Of a DNA stretch of 64,000 bases, positions 15,554 through 24,900 are shown in pieces. The position numbers and the translations under genes were made by a program. The stretch is from CAVEFW01 sp964579575. GTDB lineage: Bacteria; Actinomycetota; Coriobacteriia; Coriobacteriales; Eggerthellaceae. Within the stretch, counting starts at the first letter, position 1; each line of letters starts with the position of its first letter. The stretch covers positions 62,001-126,000 of the forward strand of contig CAZOGL010000001.1 of assembly GCA_964579575.1 (NCBI GenBank), given 5' to 3'. The notes below the pieces were generated by a model that was not told the DNA's origin, made no database searches, and saw only the letters and a list, made by a program, of their open reading frames with translations.

Positions 15554-17458
15554 ATGGGAAAGATTCTTGGTATTGACTTGGGTACTACTAACTCCGCCAT
15601 GGCTGTCATGGAGGGCACTGTCCCCGAGATTCTCGTCAACGCGGAAGGCGATCGCACCACTCCTTCTGTTGAAGGTTTCCGCAAGGACGGCGAGCGCGTT
15701 GTCGGCAAGGCCGCAAAGAACCAGGCGGTTACCAACCCCGAGAACACGATCGCTTCTGTGAAGCGCTTCATCGGTCGTTCCTTCAATGAGACCCAGGAAG
15801 AGCAGAAGACGGTTGCCTACAACGTCAAGTCCGGCCAGGGTGGTCGTGCAGTCATCAGCATCGATGGCAAGGACTACACGCCCGAGGAGATTTCCGCTAT
15901 GGTTCTCCAGAAGTTGAAGGCCGATGCTGAGAAGCAGGTCGGCAGCCCCATCACCGAGGCCGTCATCACCGTCCCGGCATACTTTAACGACGCTCAACGC
16001 CAAGCGACGAAGGACGCGGGCAAGATCGCTGGCCTCGAGGTGAAGCGTATCATCAACGAGCCGACCGCAGCTGCTCTCGCCTACGGCCTTGACAAGGTCG
16101 ACCATGATGAGAAGATCCTCGTCTTCGACCTCGGTGGCGGCACCTTCGACGTCTCTGTCCTTGAGCTTGGCGACGGCGTTTTCGAGGTTGCTTCTACCGC
16201 TGGCGACAACCACCTTGGTGGTGACGACTGGGATCAGCGCGTCATCGATTGGCTCGCCGACAAGTTCAAGGCCGACAATGGCGGTATTGATCTTCGTCAG
16301 GACAAGATGGCTCTGCAACGCCTGAAGGAGGCTGCCGAGAAGGCGAAGATGGAACTTTCCACCACCACCCAGGCAAACATCAACCTGCCGTTCATCACCG
16401 CGGACGCATCAGGCCCGAAGCATCTTGACTATAGCCTGTCTCGTGCGGAGTTCGAGCGCATCACCCGCGACTTGTTGGATCGTTGCCGCAAGCCTGTTGA
16501 GCAGGCACTGCGCGATGCCGACTTGACTGCGGGCGAGGTTGACGAGGTCATCCTCGTCGGTGGCTCGACTCGTATGCCTGCCGTCCAAGAGCTTGTTAAG
16601 ACCATGACGGGCAAGCAGCCCAACATGTCTGTGAACCCCGACGAGGTCGTTGCTATGGGTGCGGCAATCCAGGGCGGCGTCCTGTCCGGCGACGTTCAGG
16701 GCATCCTGCTTCTCGATGTCACGCCGTTGTCCTTGGGTGTTGAGACCATGGGCGGTGTCATGACGAAGATGATCGACCGCAACACCACGATTCCGACTCG
16801 CAAGACCGAGATTTATTCCACGGCAACTGACAATCAGACCTCCGTTGAGATCCATGTTCTCCAGGGCGAGCGTCAGATGGCTGCCGGCAACAAGACGCTG
16901 GGTCGCTTCCAGCTCTCCGGTATCCCGGCCGCACGTCGTGGCGTTCCCCAGATCGAGGTGACGTTCGACATCGACGCCAACGGTATCGTGAACGTGTCCG
17001 CTAAGGACCTCGGTACGGGCAAGCAACAGCAGATTACCATCAGCGGTTCTACGGCTCTAAGCGATGACGAGGTCGACCGCATGGTCAAGGATGCTGAGGC
17101 TCACGCCGAGGAAGATGCTGCACGCAAGGAGGAGGCAGAGGTCCGCAACAATTGCGACTCCCTCATCAACGCCACCCAGCAGACCCTCAACGAGCTCGGT
17201 GACAAGGTCCCCGCAGATGCTCGCAGCAACGCAGAGAGCGCCATCAGCGCAGCACAGGAGGCCCTGAACGGTACCGACACCCAGGCTATTAAGACCGCAA
17301 CCGAGAATTTGCAGGCTGCCGGTTACAAGTTGGCCGAGATTGCATACTCCAACAACGACGCAGGTGCGGCGGCTGGTGCCCAGCCTACCGAGACCTCTGC
17401 GGGCGATGACACCATCGAGGCTGACTATGAGGTCGTCGACGATTCGGAAGGCAAGTAA
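15554..17458 (+). CDS. dnaK: Molecular chaperone DnaK (Hsp70)
   Basis: 634 residues, the normal length. N-terminal ATPase domain (ILGIDLGTTNSAMAVMEG; VFDLGGGTFDVSVLEL; VGGSTRMPAVQELV) and a substrate domain from about 380 (DVTPLSLGVETMGGVMTKMI), ending in an acidic lid and tail. It binds unfolded proteins under ATP control with DnaJ and GrpE in the cytoplasm. First gene of the dnaK-grpE-dnaJ-hspR unit; GAGAGGAAG lies before the start. The gene order and the presence of hspR are characteristic of Actinobacteria, where HspR with DnaK represses the operon. Confidence 0.98.
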   Translation: MGKILGIDLGTTNSAMAVMEGTVPEILVNAEGDRTTPSVEGFRKDGERVVGKAAKNQAVTNPENTIASVKRFIGRSFNETQEEQKTVAYNVKSGQGGRAVISIDGKDYTPEEISAMVLQKLKADAEKQVGSPITEAVITVPAYFNDAQRQATKDAGKIAGLEVKRIINEPTAAALAYGLDKVDHDEKILVFDLGGGTFDVSVLELGDGVFEVASTAGDNHLGGDDWDQRVIDWLADKFKADNGGIDLRQDKMALQRLKEAAEKAKMELSTTTQANINLPFITADASGPKHLDYSLSRAEFERITRDLLDRCRKPVEQALRDADLTAGEVDEVILVGGSTRMPAVQELVKTMTGKQPNMSVNPDEVVAMGAAIQGGVLSGDVQGILLLDVTPLSLGVETMGGVMTKMIDRNTTIPTRKTEIYSTATDNQTSVEIHVLQGERQMAAGNKTLGRFQLSGIPAARRGVPQIEVTFDIDANGIVNVSAKDLGTGKQQQITISGSTALSDDEVDRMVKDAEAHAEEDAARKEEAEVRNNCDSLINATQQTLNELGDKVPADARSNAESAISAAQEALNGTDTQAIKTATENLQAAGYKLAEIAYSNNDAGAAAGAQPTETSAGDDTIEADYEVVDDSEGK

Positions 17459-17463
17459 TTCCT

Positions 17464-18162
17464 ATGACGTCGGAGAATGAAGATTATCGCAACGATGATG
17501 TCGTAGAGGACGCTGAGACGGCTGAGGTGGCTGCGGAGGAGTCCGCGGCCACCCAGGCCGACCTTGTTGACGAGGCTGAGAAGATTGTTGCCGAGGCGGC
17601 TGAGACGGTTGAGTCAGATGAGACGGCCGAGGCAGTCGAGGCGGAAGTTGTCGATACCGACAGCCTTGCGGCAGCGGCGGCCGAAGCTCTCGAGAAGGTC
17701 CAGGCCGAGGTTGCGGAGTGGAAAGATAAGTATGTCCGTCTCCATGCGGAGTGGGATACGTATCGTCGCCGCACTGAGGAACAACGCAAGGTCGAGAAGG
17801 CGTTGGCAACGGAGAAGCTTTGCAGCAACATCCTGCCGGTCCTTGATGACTTCGAGCGTACGATTGACTACGCCGAGAAAAATGGCGAGGCAGGTCTCCT
17901 TGACGGTGTGAAGGCGGTGCAGAACAAGTTGCACGACGTCCTTGGCAAGAGCGGCCTTGAAAGAATCGACCCAGCTGGTGAGCCCTTTGATGCCTTGCAA
18001 CACCAAGCTGTTGCTACGGTTCCTGATGACGAGGCTTTTGATGAGACCGTCCACCAGGTTTACCAGAAGGGCTACAAGATGGGCTCCAAGGTCTTAAGAC
18101 CCGCGATGGTCACGGTAACCACAGGTGGTCCTCAGCGGCCGAAGCCCGAGGACGAGGGATAA
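17464..18162 (+). CDS. grpE: Nucleotide exchange factor GrpE
   Basis: 232 residues, 5 bp after dnaK. A long acidic Ala/Glu-rich N-terminus (1-75) leads to the coiled coil (about 80-130, including YVRLHAEWDTYRRRTEEQ) and the C-terminal beta domain with the GrpE signature region (GLERIDPAGEPFDALQHQAV and VYQKGYKMGSKVLRPAMV). It releases ADP from DnaK as a dimer. The N-terminal acidic extension is longer than in E. coli GrpE, as is common in Actinobacteria. Confidence 0.96.
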   Translation: MTSENEDYRNDDVVEDAETAEVAAEESAATQADLVDEAEKIVAEAAETVESDETAEAVEAEVVDTDSLAAAAAEALEKVQAEVAEWKDKYVRLHAEWDTYRRRTEEQRKVEKALATEKLCSNILPVLDDFERTIDYAEKNGEAGLLDGVKAVQNKLHDVLGKSGLERIDPAGEPFDALQHQAVATVPDDEAFDETVHQVYQKGYKMGSKVLRPAMVTVTTGGPQRPKPEDEG

Positions 18163-18241
18163 CCTTGGAACTCGCGGGCTCATCAAGCATGAATGCTTGT
18201 TAGGACTTTGGCCGTGGCAACATCGTAAGTAAGTAACCATT

Positions 18242-18265
18242 CGAGAGCGGGGCCACCCGCTCTCG
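18242..18265 (+). promoter_or_regulatory. Strong hairpin between grpE and dnaJ
   Basis: A perfect 10-bp inverted repeat (CGAGAGCGGG with CCCGCTCTCG) with a GCCA loop. It is followed by TTGTAAAGGAGGTGA, so the dnaJ ribosome binding site sits just downstream. Lacking a good T run, it is more likely an mRNA-processing or attenuating element than a full terminator. A second palindrome, CAAGCAT-GA-ATGCTTG, is at 18184-18199. Confidence 0.65.
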
Positions 18266-18285
18266 TTGTAAAGGAGGTGATTCGC

Positions 18286-19245
18286 GTGGCTGCAACGCCG
18301 GATTACTACAAGACCCTTGGCGTCTCGCGCGACGCGACGCCTGAGGATATCAAGAAGGCTTTCCGCAAGCTTGCTCGAACCCATCACCCCGATGCGGGTG
18401 GTGACGAGGCTAAATTCAAGGAGATTAACGAGGCCTACGAAGTTTTGAGCGACGACAAGAAGCGCAAGATGTACGACCAGTACGGAACCGCCCAAGCTAG
18501 CCAGATTCCCAACGGTGGTTGGGGCAACGGCGGCGGTGGCGACTTTGCCGGATTCGGCAGCTGGGCCGAGATTCTTGAAAGCCTCCGCAATGGCGAAGGT
18601 GCTTTTGGAACCAATTGGGATTTCAGCAACTTCGGCTTTGGCGGTAGCAAGAGCGCGTCTGGTTGTGGCGGTGGCTGCGGCTCGGGGCGCGGTCCGCAAA
18701 AGGGTCGCGATACGAATGTGACCTTGCCGATCTCTTTCATGGAGGCGTTCACAGGCGCTCAAAAGCGTGTGACGGTCCGCATTTCTGGCAAGTCCGAAGC
18801 GGAGACACTTGATGTGAAGGTCCCGGCTGGCGCGGTGGATGGAAGCCGCTTGCGCTATCGCGGACACGGAGCCGCATCCCATGCGGGTGGTGCGCCTGGC
18901 GATTTGACGGTCACCCTCAAGATCGAGCCCCATAAGTGGTTCGAGCGCGATGGCGCAAACGTGATTGTTGAGACCCCGGTTTCCTTTGCCGAGTTGGCTT
19001 TGGGAGAGAGCATAGTTGTCCCGGCTCCCGATGGGACGCGTGTGAAGGTCCGTATCCCGGCTGGAACCCAGGACGGGACCGTTCTGAGTGTTCGGGGCAA
19101 GGGTGCGCCTAAGGTTAATGCCACTGGAAACGGTGATTTGAAGATCAAGTTGAAAGCCGTTGTTCCGACGAATCTGAACGAGAGGCAACGCTTAGCGCTT
19201 GCCGATTTTATGAATGCAAGTGAGGAGGTAACGAGGCCATGGTAA
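18286..19245 (+). CDS. dnaJ: DnaJ-family chaperone lacking the zinc-finger domain
   Basis: 319 residues. J domain at 1-68 with the HPD motif (THHPDAGG), a Gly/Phe- and Cys-containing linker (about 70-145), then the two C-terminal beta domains (TNVTLPISFMEAFTGAQKRV; VPAPDGTRVKVRIPAG). The four CxxCxGxG zinc repeats of canonical DnaJ are missing; only a short CGGGCGSG remains in the linker, so this is a type II (CbpA-like) J protein. The start is the GTG at 18286, behind AAAGGAGGTGATTCGC. It stimulates DnaK ATPase activity and overlaps hspR by 7 bp. Confidence 0.93.
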   Translation: MAATPDYYKTLGVSRDATPEDIKKAFRKLARTHHPDAGGDEAKFKEINEAYEVLSDDKKRKMYDQYGTAQASQIPNGGWGNGGGGDFAGFGSWAEILESLRNGEGAFGTNWDFSNFGFGGSKSASGCGGGCGSGRGPQKGRDTNVTLPISFMEAFTGAQKRVTVRISGKSEAETLDVKVPAGAVDGSRLRYRGHGAASHAGGAPGDLTVTLKIEPHKWFERDGANVIVETPVSFAELALGESIVVPAPDGTRVKVRIPAGTQDGTVLSVRGKGAPKVNATGNGDLKIKLKAVVPTNLNERQRLALADFMNASEEVTRPW

Positions 19246-19646
19246 GCGATCGCAACCGTCCTTTGTACATGATCAGCGTGGCGGCAGAGCTTGCGGGAGT
19301 CCATCCACAGACCTTGCGAGCCTATGAGCAAAAGGGGCTTGTGACACCTCAGCGTACCAGCGGTAATACGCGTATGTATTCCGAGGCCGACATCGAGCGT
19401 CTTTCGTTTATCAACGAACTGACGAGTGAGGGTATCAATCTTGCGGGTGTCATTCGCATCCTTGACCTGCAGGGTCGTCTCGATGAGCGTGACAAGGAAA
19501 TCGACGACCTGCATCGTCGTGTTCGCAAGTTGGCCGATCGCGTACATGAGCTCGAGACTCGCGAGAGCGTGAGCAGCCTTGTTCGCGGTGATGACTATCT
19601 CGACATGGGCGATGCCCCTGTTACCGCTATCATTCGCCGTCTGTGA
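19239..19646 (+). CDS. hspR: MerR-family heat-shock repressor HspR
   Basis: 135 residues. N-terminal MerR helix-turn-helix (MISVAAELAGVHPQTLRAYE, then KGLVTPQRTSGNTRMYSEAD) followed by a coiled coil (about 75-110). In actinobacteria HspR binds HAIR boxes and, with DnaK as co-repressor, shuts off the dnaK operon and clpB. It starts inside the end of dnaJ, so it is part of the same mRNA and closes the feedback loop. Confidence 0.93.
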   Translation: MVSDRNRPLYMISVAAELAGVHPQTLRAYEQKGLVTPQRTSGNTRMYSEADIERLSFINELTSEGINLAGVIRILDLQGRLDERDKEIDDLHRRVRKLADRVHELETRESVSSLVRGDDYLDMGDAPVTAIIRRL

Positions 19647-19888
19647 GGTCGCGCTGTTCTGGCGAGCAGCTTACCTGCCGACGTTGCACGTAGCGAGAAC
19701 ACGTCGTCTTCGCCCTCGTTTTACCGGACGCGTTTGAAGCGTGGTCTGCGTTAAGGTCGAATGGATACGACATGCTCTCGTCCTGCTCGCCGGGCTTTGC
19801 TTAACAGGTGATGTGTTGCTTGTTGGAAAGGAAGCCCGAGCGAGCCCGCATATATACCCCGTGTGGTACGGGGGAACGGAGAATTATT
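19647..19888 (+). promoter_or_regulatory. hspR-clpB spacer with a leader hairpin
   Basis: 242 bp with no gene. Just before clpB, CCCCGT (19858-19863) and ACGGGG (19869-19874) form a small hairpin ending about 4 bp before the ribosome binding sequence CGGAGAA. Such a structure could mask or expose the ribosome binding site with temperature, but nothing proves it. I found no convincing HAIR box here. Confidence 0.35.
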
Positions 19889-22591
19889 ATGAATATGGGA
19901 AATCTTAATAAGCTGGCATTGACGGCCCAAGAGGTCCTGCAGGAGACGATGAGTATCGCCTCCGACGCCCAATCCGCCATGGCACAGCCGATTCATATGT
20001 TGAAGGCGTTGCTATCCCGTGGAGAGAACAACCTCTCTGCGATTATCAAGCGTATCGGAGCCGATCCCGCAGCACTTCTCTCTGCCGTTGATGTCGAAAT
20101 CGACAAGATGCCGAAGCAATCCGGCGGCGGCGCGATGGGTATCATGGGTGCCCCGGGTCCCGAACTGATGAATGTTCTCGACAACGCCGTGAAGGCCGCC
20201 GAGAAGCTTGGCGACAGCTATGCCACCAGCGAGCATCTGCTTATTGCTCTGTCCGAGGACAAGGGTGTTGCCGGACGTATTCTTTCCACTTCCGGCGTCT
20301 CCCGCAAAAATATCGAGTCTGCCTACGAAGCGCTTCGCGGCGATACGCGTGTCACCGACCAACAGGAGAAAACGCAGTTCGAGGCGTTGGAGCTTTATGG
20401 ACAAAACCTGACCCAGCAGGCTCGCGAGGGTAAGCTTGACCCGGTTATTGGTCGTAGCGAGGAGATTCGCCGTACCATCCAGGTCTTGTCTCGTCGTACG
20501 AAGAACAACCCTGTTCTTATCGGCGAGCCCGGCACGGGCAAGACCGCCATCGTCGAGGGCTTGGCACAACGCATCGTGGCGGGTGATGTCCCCAGCAGTT
20601 TGCGAGATCGTGACATCATCGCGCTAGACATGTCCGCTATGGTCGCCGGTGCGAAGTATCGCGGTGAGTTTGAGGATCGTCTCAAGGCGGTTTTGCGTGA
20701 GGTCAAGGAGAGCAACGGCCAGATCATCCTGTTCATCGACGAGCTCCATACCATCGTGGGTGCGGGTTCGACCGGCGATAGCTCGATGGATGCGGGAAAC
20801 ATGCTCAAGCCGGCGTTGGCGCGTGGCGAGCTCCATGCGATTGGCGCGACAACCTTGGACGAGTATCGCAAGTACATCGAAAAGGACAAGGCCCTTGAGC
20901 GTCGTTTCCAACAGGTCCTTATCGGGGAGCCGACGGTGGAGGACACCATTGCCATCCTTCGCGGTATCAAGGAGAAGTACGAGATTCATCACAGCGTCCG
21001 CATCACCGACGGTGCCCTTGTCGCGGCTGCCGAGTTGTCCAATCGTTACATCTCCGACCGCTTCCTTCCTGACAAGGCTATCGACCTCATGGATGAGGCG
21101 GCAAGCCGTCTCCGTATCGAGATTGACAGCATGCCTGAGGAAGTTGACATGACCGAGCGCAAGCTCACCCAGATGCAGATCGAGGAGCAGGCGTTGCTCA
21201 AGGAGACCGATGACGCTTCCAAGGAGCGTCTTGAGAACCTGCGTCACGAGATCGCGACAACCCAGGAATTGTTGGACAAGCAAAAGGCCGAGTGGAAGAA
21301 CGAGAAGGACGTTATCGAGCACGTGCAAAACCTCAAGAAGGATTTGGATGCCGCTCGTATCGACATGGAGCGTGCGACCCGTGAAGGGAACTACTCCCTC
21401 GCCGGCGAGATTCAATACTCGCGCATTCCTGATCTTGAGAAGAAGATGGCGGAGGCCGAGCAGATTCTGAACGAGAAGCAGGCGGAGGGCGCAATTCTCA
21501 AGGAGGAGGTCACCTCCGAGGAGATTGCCGAGGTCGTGTCGGCATGGACCGGCATCCCTGTTTCCAAGATGATGCAGGGAGAGATGGCCAAACTGGTCGA
21601 TCTCGAGGACGAGCTGAAGAAGCGTGTCGTTGGCCAAGATCAGGCTGTTGCAGCCGTCGCGGGCGCCATTCGCCGCAACCGTGCAGGCCTCTCCGACCCG
21701 AACCGCCCCATCGGCAGCTTCTTGTTCCTCGGTCCTACCGGTGTTGGCAAGACCGAGCTTGCAAAGGCCTTGGCTGAGTATCTGTTCGACGATGAGCGCA
21801 ACATGGTGCGTATCGACATGTCCGAGTACATGGAGAAGTTCAGCGTCCAGCGCCTCATCGGTGCTCCTCCGGGATATGTGGGCTACGACGAGGGTGGCCA
21901 GCTGACCGAAGCCGTGCGCCGCAAGCCCTATTGTGTCGTTCTTCTCGACGAGATGGAGAAGGCCCACCAAGACGTGTTCAACATCTTGTTGCAGGTCCTC
22001 GACGACGGTCGTCTGACCGACTCTCAGGGTCGCGTGGTGAACTTCAAGAACGCCATCATTATCATGACGAGCAACGTGGGTAGCCAAACGATTCGTGACT
22101 TCGCGGACCAAAACGGCGTGGAATCCATCGGTGACCTCATGATGAACGGCGACATGAACACCTTCGCCAAGCGCATGGCCGAGTTGAACACCAAGATCGA
22201 GGATGCTTTGCGCGGAACGTTCCGTCCAGAGTTCCTCAACCGAATCGACGAGGTTATCACGTTCAACGGTCTTGGGATCTCCGCCATGGAACCGATTGTC
22301 GACCTGCAGCTTGCCGACGTTCGCCATCGTCTCGAGGCGCGCAAGGTCACCCTTGATGTGACGCCTGCTGCTAGGGAGCATCTTGCCATCGACGGTTTCG
22401 ATCCGACCTACGGTGCGCGTCCTCTCAAGAGGCTTATTCAGCGCGAGGTTGTGGACCGTATCGCCAATGCGGCTGTTCGCGGGGAATTGCTTGACCGCAG
22501 CCACGTGCTCATCGATCTTGACGATGAGGGGAACTATGTTTGCAAGGTGGAACCTCCTATGGACCTTGATTTCGACAAGCTGTTGTCGTAG
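19889..22591 (+). CDS. clpB: ATP-dependent chaperone ClpB
   Basis: 900 residues: an N domain (1-150), AAA+ domain 1 (Walker A GEPGTGKT near 205), the ClpB-specific middle coiled coil (about 395-530, with long Glu/Lys helices such as ATTQELLDKQKAEWKNEKD), AAA+ domain 2 (Walker A GPTGVGKT near 615; sensor region NRIDEVITF) and the C-terminal D2-small domain. It disaggregates proteins with DnaK. I chose the ATG at 19889 (MNMGNLNKLALTAQEVLQE), with CGGAGAA upstream, over the frame start at 19808. The N domain contains an extra Gly/Met-rich stretch (GGGAMGIMGAPGPELM). Confidence 0.97.
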   Translation: MNMGNLNKLALTAQEVLQETMSIASDAQSAMAQPIHMLKALLSRGENNLSAIIKRIGADPAALLSAVDVEIDKMPKQSGGGAMGIMGAPGPELMNVLDNAVKAAEKLGDSYATSEHLLIALSEDKGVAGRILSTSGVSRKNIESAYEALRGDTRVTDQQEKTQFEALELYGQNLTQQAREGKLDPVIGRSEEIRRTIQVLSRRTKNNPVLIGEPGTGKTAIVEGLAQRIVAGDVPSSLRDRDIIALDMSAMVAGAKYRGEFEDRLKAVLREVKESNGQIILFIDELHTIVGAGSTGDSSMDAGNMLKPALARGELHAIGATTLDEYRKYIEKDKALERRFQQVLIGEPTVEDTIAILRGIKEKYEIHHSVRITDGALVAAAELSNRYISDRFLPDKAIDLMDEAASRLRIEIDSMPEEVDMTERKLTQMQIEEQALLKETDDASKERLENLRHEIATTQELLDKQKAEWKNEKDVIEHVQNLKKDLDAARIDMERATREGNYSLAGEIQYSRIPDLEKKMAEAEQILNEKQAEGAILKEEVTSEEIAEVVSAWTGIPVSKMMQGEMAKLVDLEDELKKRVVGQDQAVAAVAGAIRRNRAGLSDPNRPIGSFLFLGPTGVGKTELAKALAEYLFDDERNMVRIDMSEYMEKFSVQRLIGAPPGYVGYDEGGQLTEAVRRKPYCVVLLDEMEKAHQDVFNILLQVLDDGRLTDSQGRVVNFKNAIIIMTSNVGSQTIRDFADQNGVESIGDLMMNGDMNTFAKRMAELNTKIEDALRGTFRPEFLNRIDEVITFNGLGISAMEPIVDLQLADVRHRLEARKVTLDVTPAAREHLAIDGFDPTYGARPLKRLIQREVVDRIANAAVRGELLDRSHVLIDLDDEGNYVCKVEPPMDLDFDKLLS

Positions 22592-22623
22592 GAGATTTTG
22601 TCCTTTTGCTGCCACTCGGGGTT

Positions 22624-22710
22624 TTTGACGGGTGCTGCATCCGACGGTTCTCGACGGGTGTTTGCGTCCGATGGCTCTCGACGGGCACGGCTTTCGACGG
22701 ATGTTGCACC
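22624..22710. repeat. 26-27 bp degenerate tandem repeat after clpB
   Basis: The core CTCGACGGGTG...GCGTCCGATGG recurs with GACGG starts at 22627, 22653, 22680 and 22696. The array fills the space between the clpB stop codon and the terminator. No ORF of note is present. Confidence 0.65.
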
Positions 22711-22721
22711 TGTCTTACAGA

Positions 22722-22750
22722 AAGGGGAAGGCCCATTGGGTCTCCCCCTT
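22722..22750. terminator. Terminator between clpB and the convergent ABC-F gene
   Basis: A 13-position stem (AAGGGGAAGGCCC with GGGTCTCCCCCTT, one mismatch and one G-U) with an ATT loop, followed on the plus strand by CTTGTTTGTTTG. Confidence 0.75.
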
Positions 22751-22795
22751 CTTGTTTGTTTGCCTTGCCTTGCCTACTTGGTTGCAAGGTGGTCG

Positions 22796-24682
22796 TTATT
22801 CCCCTAATTGTTCAGCGGCCTCAAGCCATTCGAGCTCCAAATCGTCAATTTGTGCTTGGAAGACCTCAATCTCCTCTTGAATTTTGGTCAGCGCGACGTA
22901 GTCGGATTGGTCGACCTCGGTCAACTCTTTCTCCTTGGCGGCGATCTTGCCTTTAAGCGTCTCGATTTTGCCTTCGTTGGAGGTCATGGTCTTTCGAAGG
23001 CGACGAATCTCTCCTCCCGAGAGTTTGGGTTTCGCCAAGTTGCTTGTCTCGTTGTTGGCCGAGTCGTTGGGGGAGGGAGCGAAACCGAGTTCGGTTAGGA
23101 TGTCAGGCTCAGCTGGCTTTGCTTTCTTGGTGAGATCCTTGAGGGTGGTCGGCTCCACGGCACGCTCGGCTGCGATCTCGAGGTATTCGTCTATACCGCC
23201 GGGGAGATGGCGGATTTTGCCATCAATGAGGGCGAATTGGTCATCGGTGACGCGTTCCATGAGATAGCGGTCGTGGGTGACGAGGATGAGGGTTCCGGGC
23301 CATCCGTCAAGGAGGTCTTCCACCTGCGCAAGCATGTCGACATCGAGGTCGTTTCCAGGCTCGTCAAGTATAAGGACATTGGGCTCGTCAAGAAGGATCA
23401 TCATCAGTGCGAGGCGGCGTTTTTGGCCACCTGAGAGATCGCAGACCGGCTCGTTGAGGTCGGCGCTCTTGAAACCAAGCCTTTCGAGGAGGTCTGCTGG
23501 GGTCATCTCCTTGCCGTCGAGCATGGTGCGGCGGGAGTAGCGGCCGATGACCTCGCGTACGCGGTCCTTCCCGAACTCGGCGAGGTTGTCCAGATGTTGT
23601 GAAAGGACGGCGAATCGAACGGTTTTGCCGATTTTTACGAAACCCGCATCGACGCTCTTTGTTCCTTGGATGACGTTGAGCAACGTTGTCTTTCCAACGC
23701 CGTTCTCGCCGACAATGCCAAAGCGATCCCCGGGTCCTATGAGCCACGTAACCCCGTCGAGCACTTTGCGGGCGGGGATATCTCCGGTGGCGGGGTATAC
23801 GACCGTGACGTTCTTGAGCTCGACGACCTGTTTACCGAGGCGTGCCATTGCCATGCGCTTCAACTCGAGAGGGTTGCGTAGCTCGGGAACATCTGCAATG
23901 AGGGCTTGGGCAGCGGCGACGTGGAATTTCGGTTTCGTTGCACGGGCTCGTGCACCGCGGGAGAGCCAAGCGAGCTCCCTCCGCAATTGGTTTCTCCGCT
24001 TTTGTTCGGCTACCGCTGCTTGGCGATCGCGCTCGACCCGTTGCAGGATGTAGGCAGAAAAACCGCCCTCGAAAGGTTCGATGCGGCCGTCGTGGACCTC
24101 CCACATATTCAAGGCAACTTCGTCTAAGAACCAACGGTCATGGGTGACGACGAGAAGCGCGCCGACACCGGAGCGCCAACGGTTTTTCAGGTGGTTGGCA
24201 AGCCAGGTGATTGCGCGGATGTCGAGGTGGTTGGTGGGCTCATCAAGCATGAGCATGTCCCAATCGCCTACAAGCAAGCGTGCTAGGTCGACACGTCGGC
24301 GTTGGCCGCCAGAAAGAGTGCTTACGGGCGCTTCCCATTCGATGTCGCTGAGAAGTCCTGTGATGATGTCGCGCGTGCGCGCGTTGGCGGCCCATTCGTA
24401 CTCGGGGGCGTTGCCTACTACGGAGAGGTGGACCGTATCCTCGTCTCGCAGGTCATCGTGTTGGCCAAGCAGACCGATAGTGATGCCGCGAGTGTGGACG
24501 ACGCGACCTTCGTCGGGTTCAAGGACGCCTGCGAGAAGGCTGAGAAGGGTTGACTTACCGTCTCCGTTGCGACCGACAATGCCGATGCGGGCGCCCTCGT
24601 CAACGCCGATGGTGACGCTTTTGAACACCTGCTTGGTGGGAAAATCCACCCGCACCTTCTCGCATCCCAACATTATTCCCAT
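22796..24682 (-). CDS. ABC-F family ATPase (Uup/EttA-like)
   Basis: 627 residues, no membrane segments. Two ABC domains: Walker A GRNGDGKST (about 37-45) with signature LSGGQRRRVDLARLL, and Walker A GENGVGKTT with LSGGQKRRLALMM, joined by a linker rich in Arg/Lys. The C-terminus (about 545-627) is a coiled coil (IETLKGKIAAKEKELTEV), as in Uup. Such proteins act on the ribosome or replication forks, not in transport. The start is set at the ATG at 24682 (MGIMLGCEKVRV); the longer frame is antisense-like. An adjacent ATG at 24673 is also possible. Monocistronic. Confidence 0.92.
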   Translation of the reverse strand: MGIMLGCEKVRVDFPTKQVFKSVTIGVDEGARIGIVGRNGDGKSTLLSLLAGVLEPDEGRVVHTRGITIGLLGQHDDLRDEDTVHLSVVGNAPEYEWAANARTRDIITGLLSDIEWEAPVSTLSGGQRRRVDLARLLVGDWDMLMLDEPTNHLDIRAITWLANHLKNRWRSGVGALLVVTHDRWFLDEVALNMWEVHDGRIEPFEGGFSAYILQRVERDRQAAVAEQKRRNQLRRELAWLSRGARARATKPKFHVAAAQALIADVPELRNPLELKRMAMARLGKQVVELKNVTVVYPATGDIPARKVLDGVTWLIGPGDRFGIVGENGVGKTTLLNVIQGTKSVDAGFVKIGKTVRFAVLSQHLDNLAEFGKDRVREVIGRYSRRTMLDGKEMTPADLLERLGFKSADLNEPVCDLSGGQKRRLALMMILLDEPNVLILDEPGNDLDVDMLAQVEDLLDGWPGTLILVTHDRYLMERVTDDQFALIDGKIRHLPGGIDEYLEIAAERAVEPTTLKDLTKKAKPAEPDILTELGFAPSPNDSANNETSNLAKPKLSGGEIRRLRKTMTSNEGKIETLKGKIAAKEKELTEVDQSDYVALTKIQEEIEVFQAQIDDLELEWLEAAEQLGE

Positions 24683-24900
24683 GAAGCGCCGTCCCCCTCG
24701 CCGACCAGAAAACTTACTGGTAGCAGTGTACTCCAATCCCGCTAGCGGGCGTGTTGCTGCGCACGAACGGAAATGGGCATCATGCGCAATCGCCCGAAAC
24801 CCGGGAAGAAGGCTCGTCCATGCGTTCTTTATTGGAAAGTGGAGGTAAACCCCGAAGACAACAACTACAATGCAACGATGTATGTTTTGGGCGGTGAGGA

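Noticed and set aside
20624..22615. 663-aa minus-strand ORF antisense to clpB
   Set aside because: It mirrors the coding frame of clpB, a clear 900-residue gene; the translation has no family features and no ribosome binding site. Typical GC-rich shadow.
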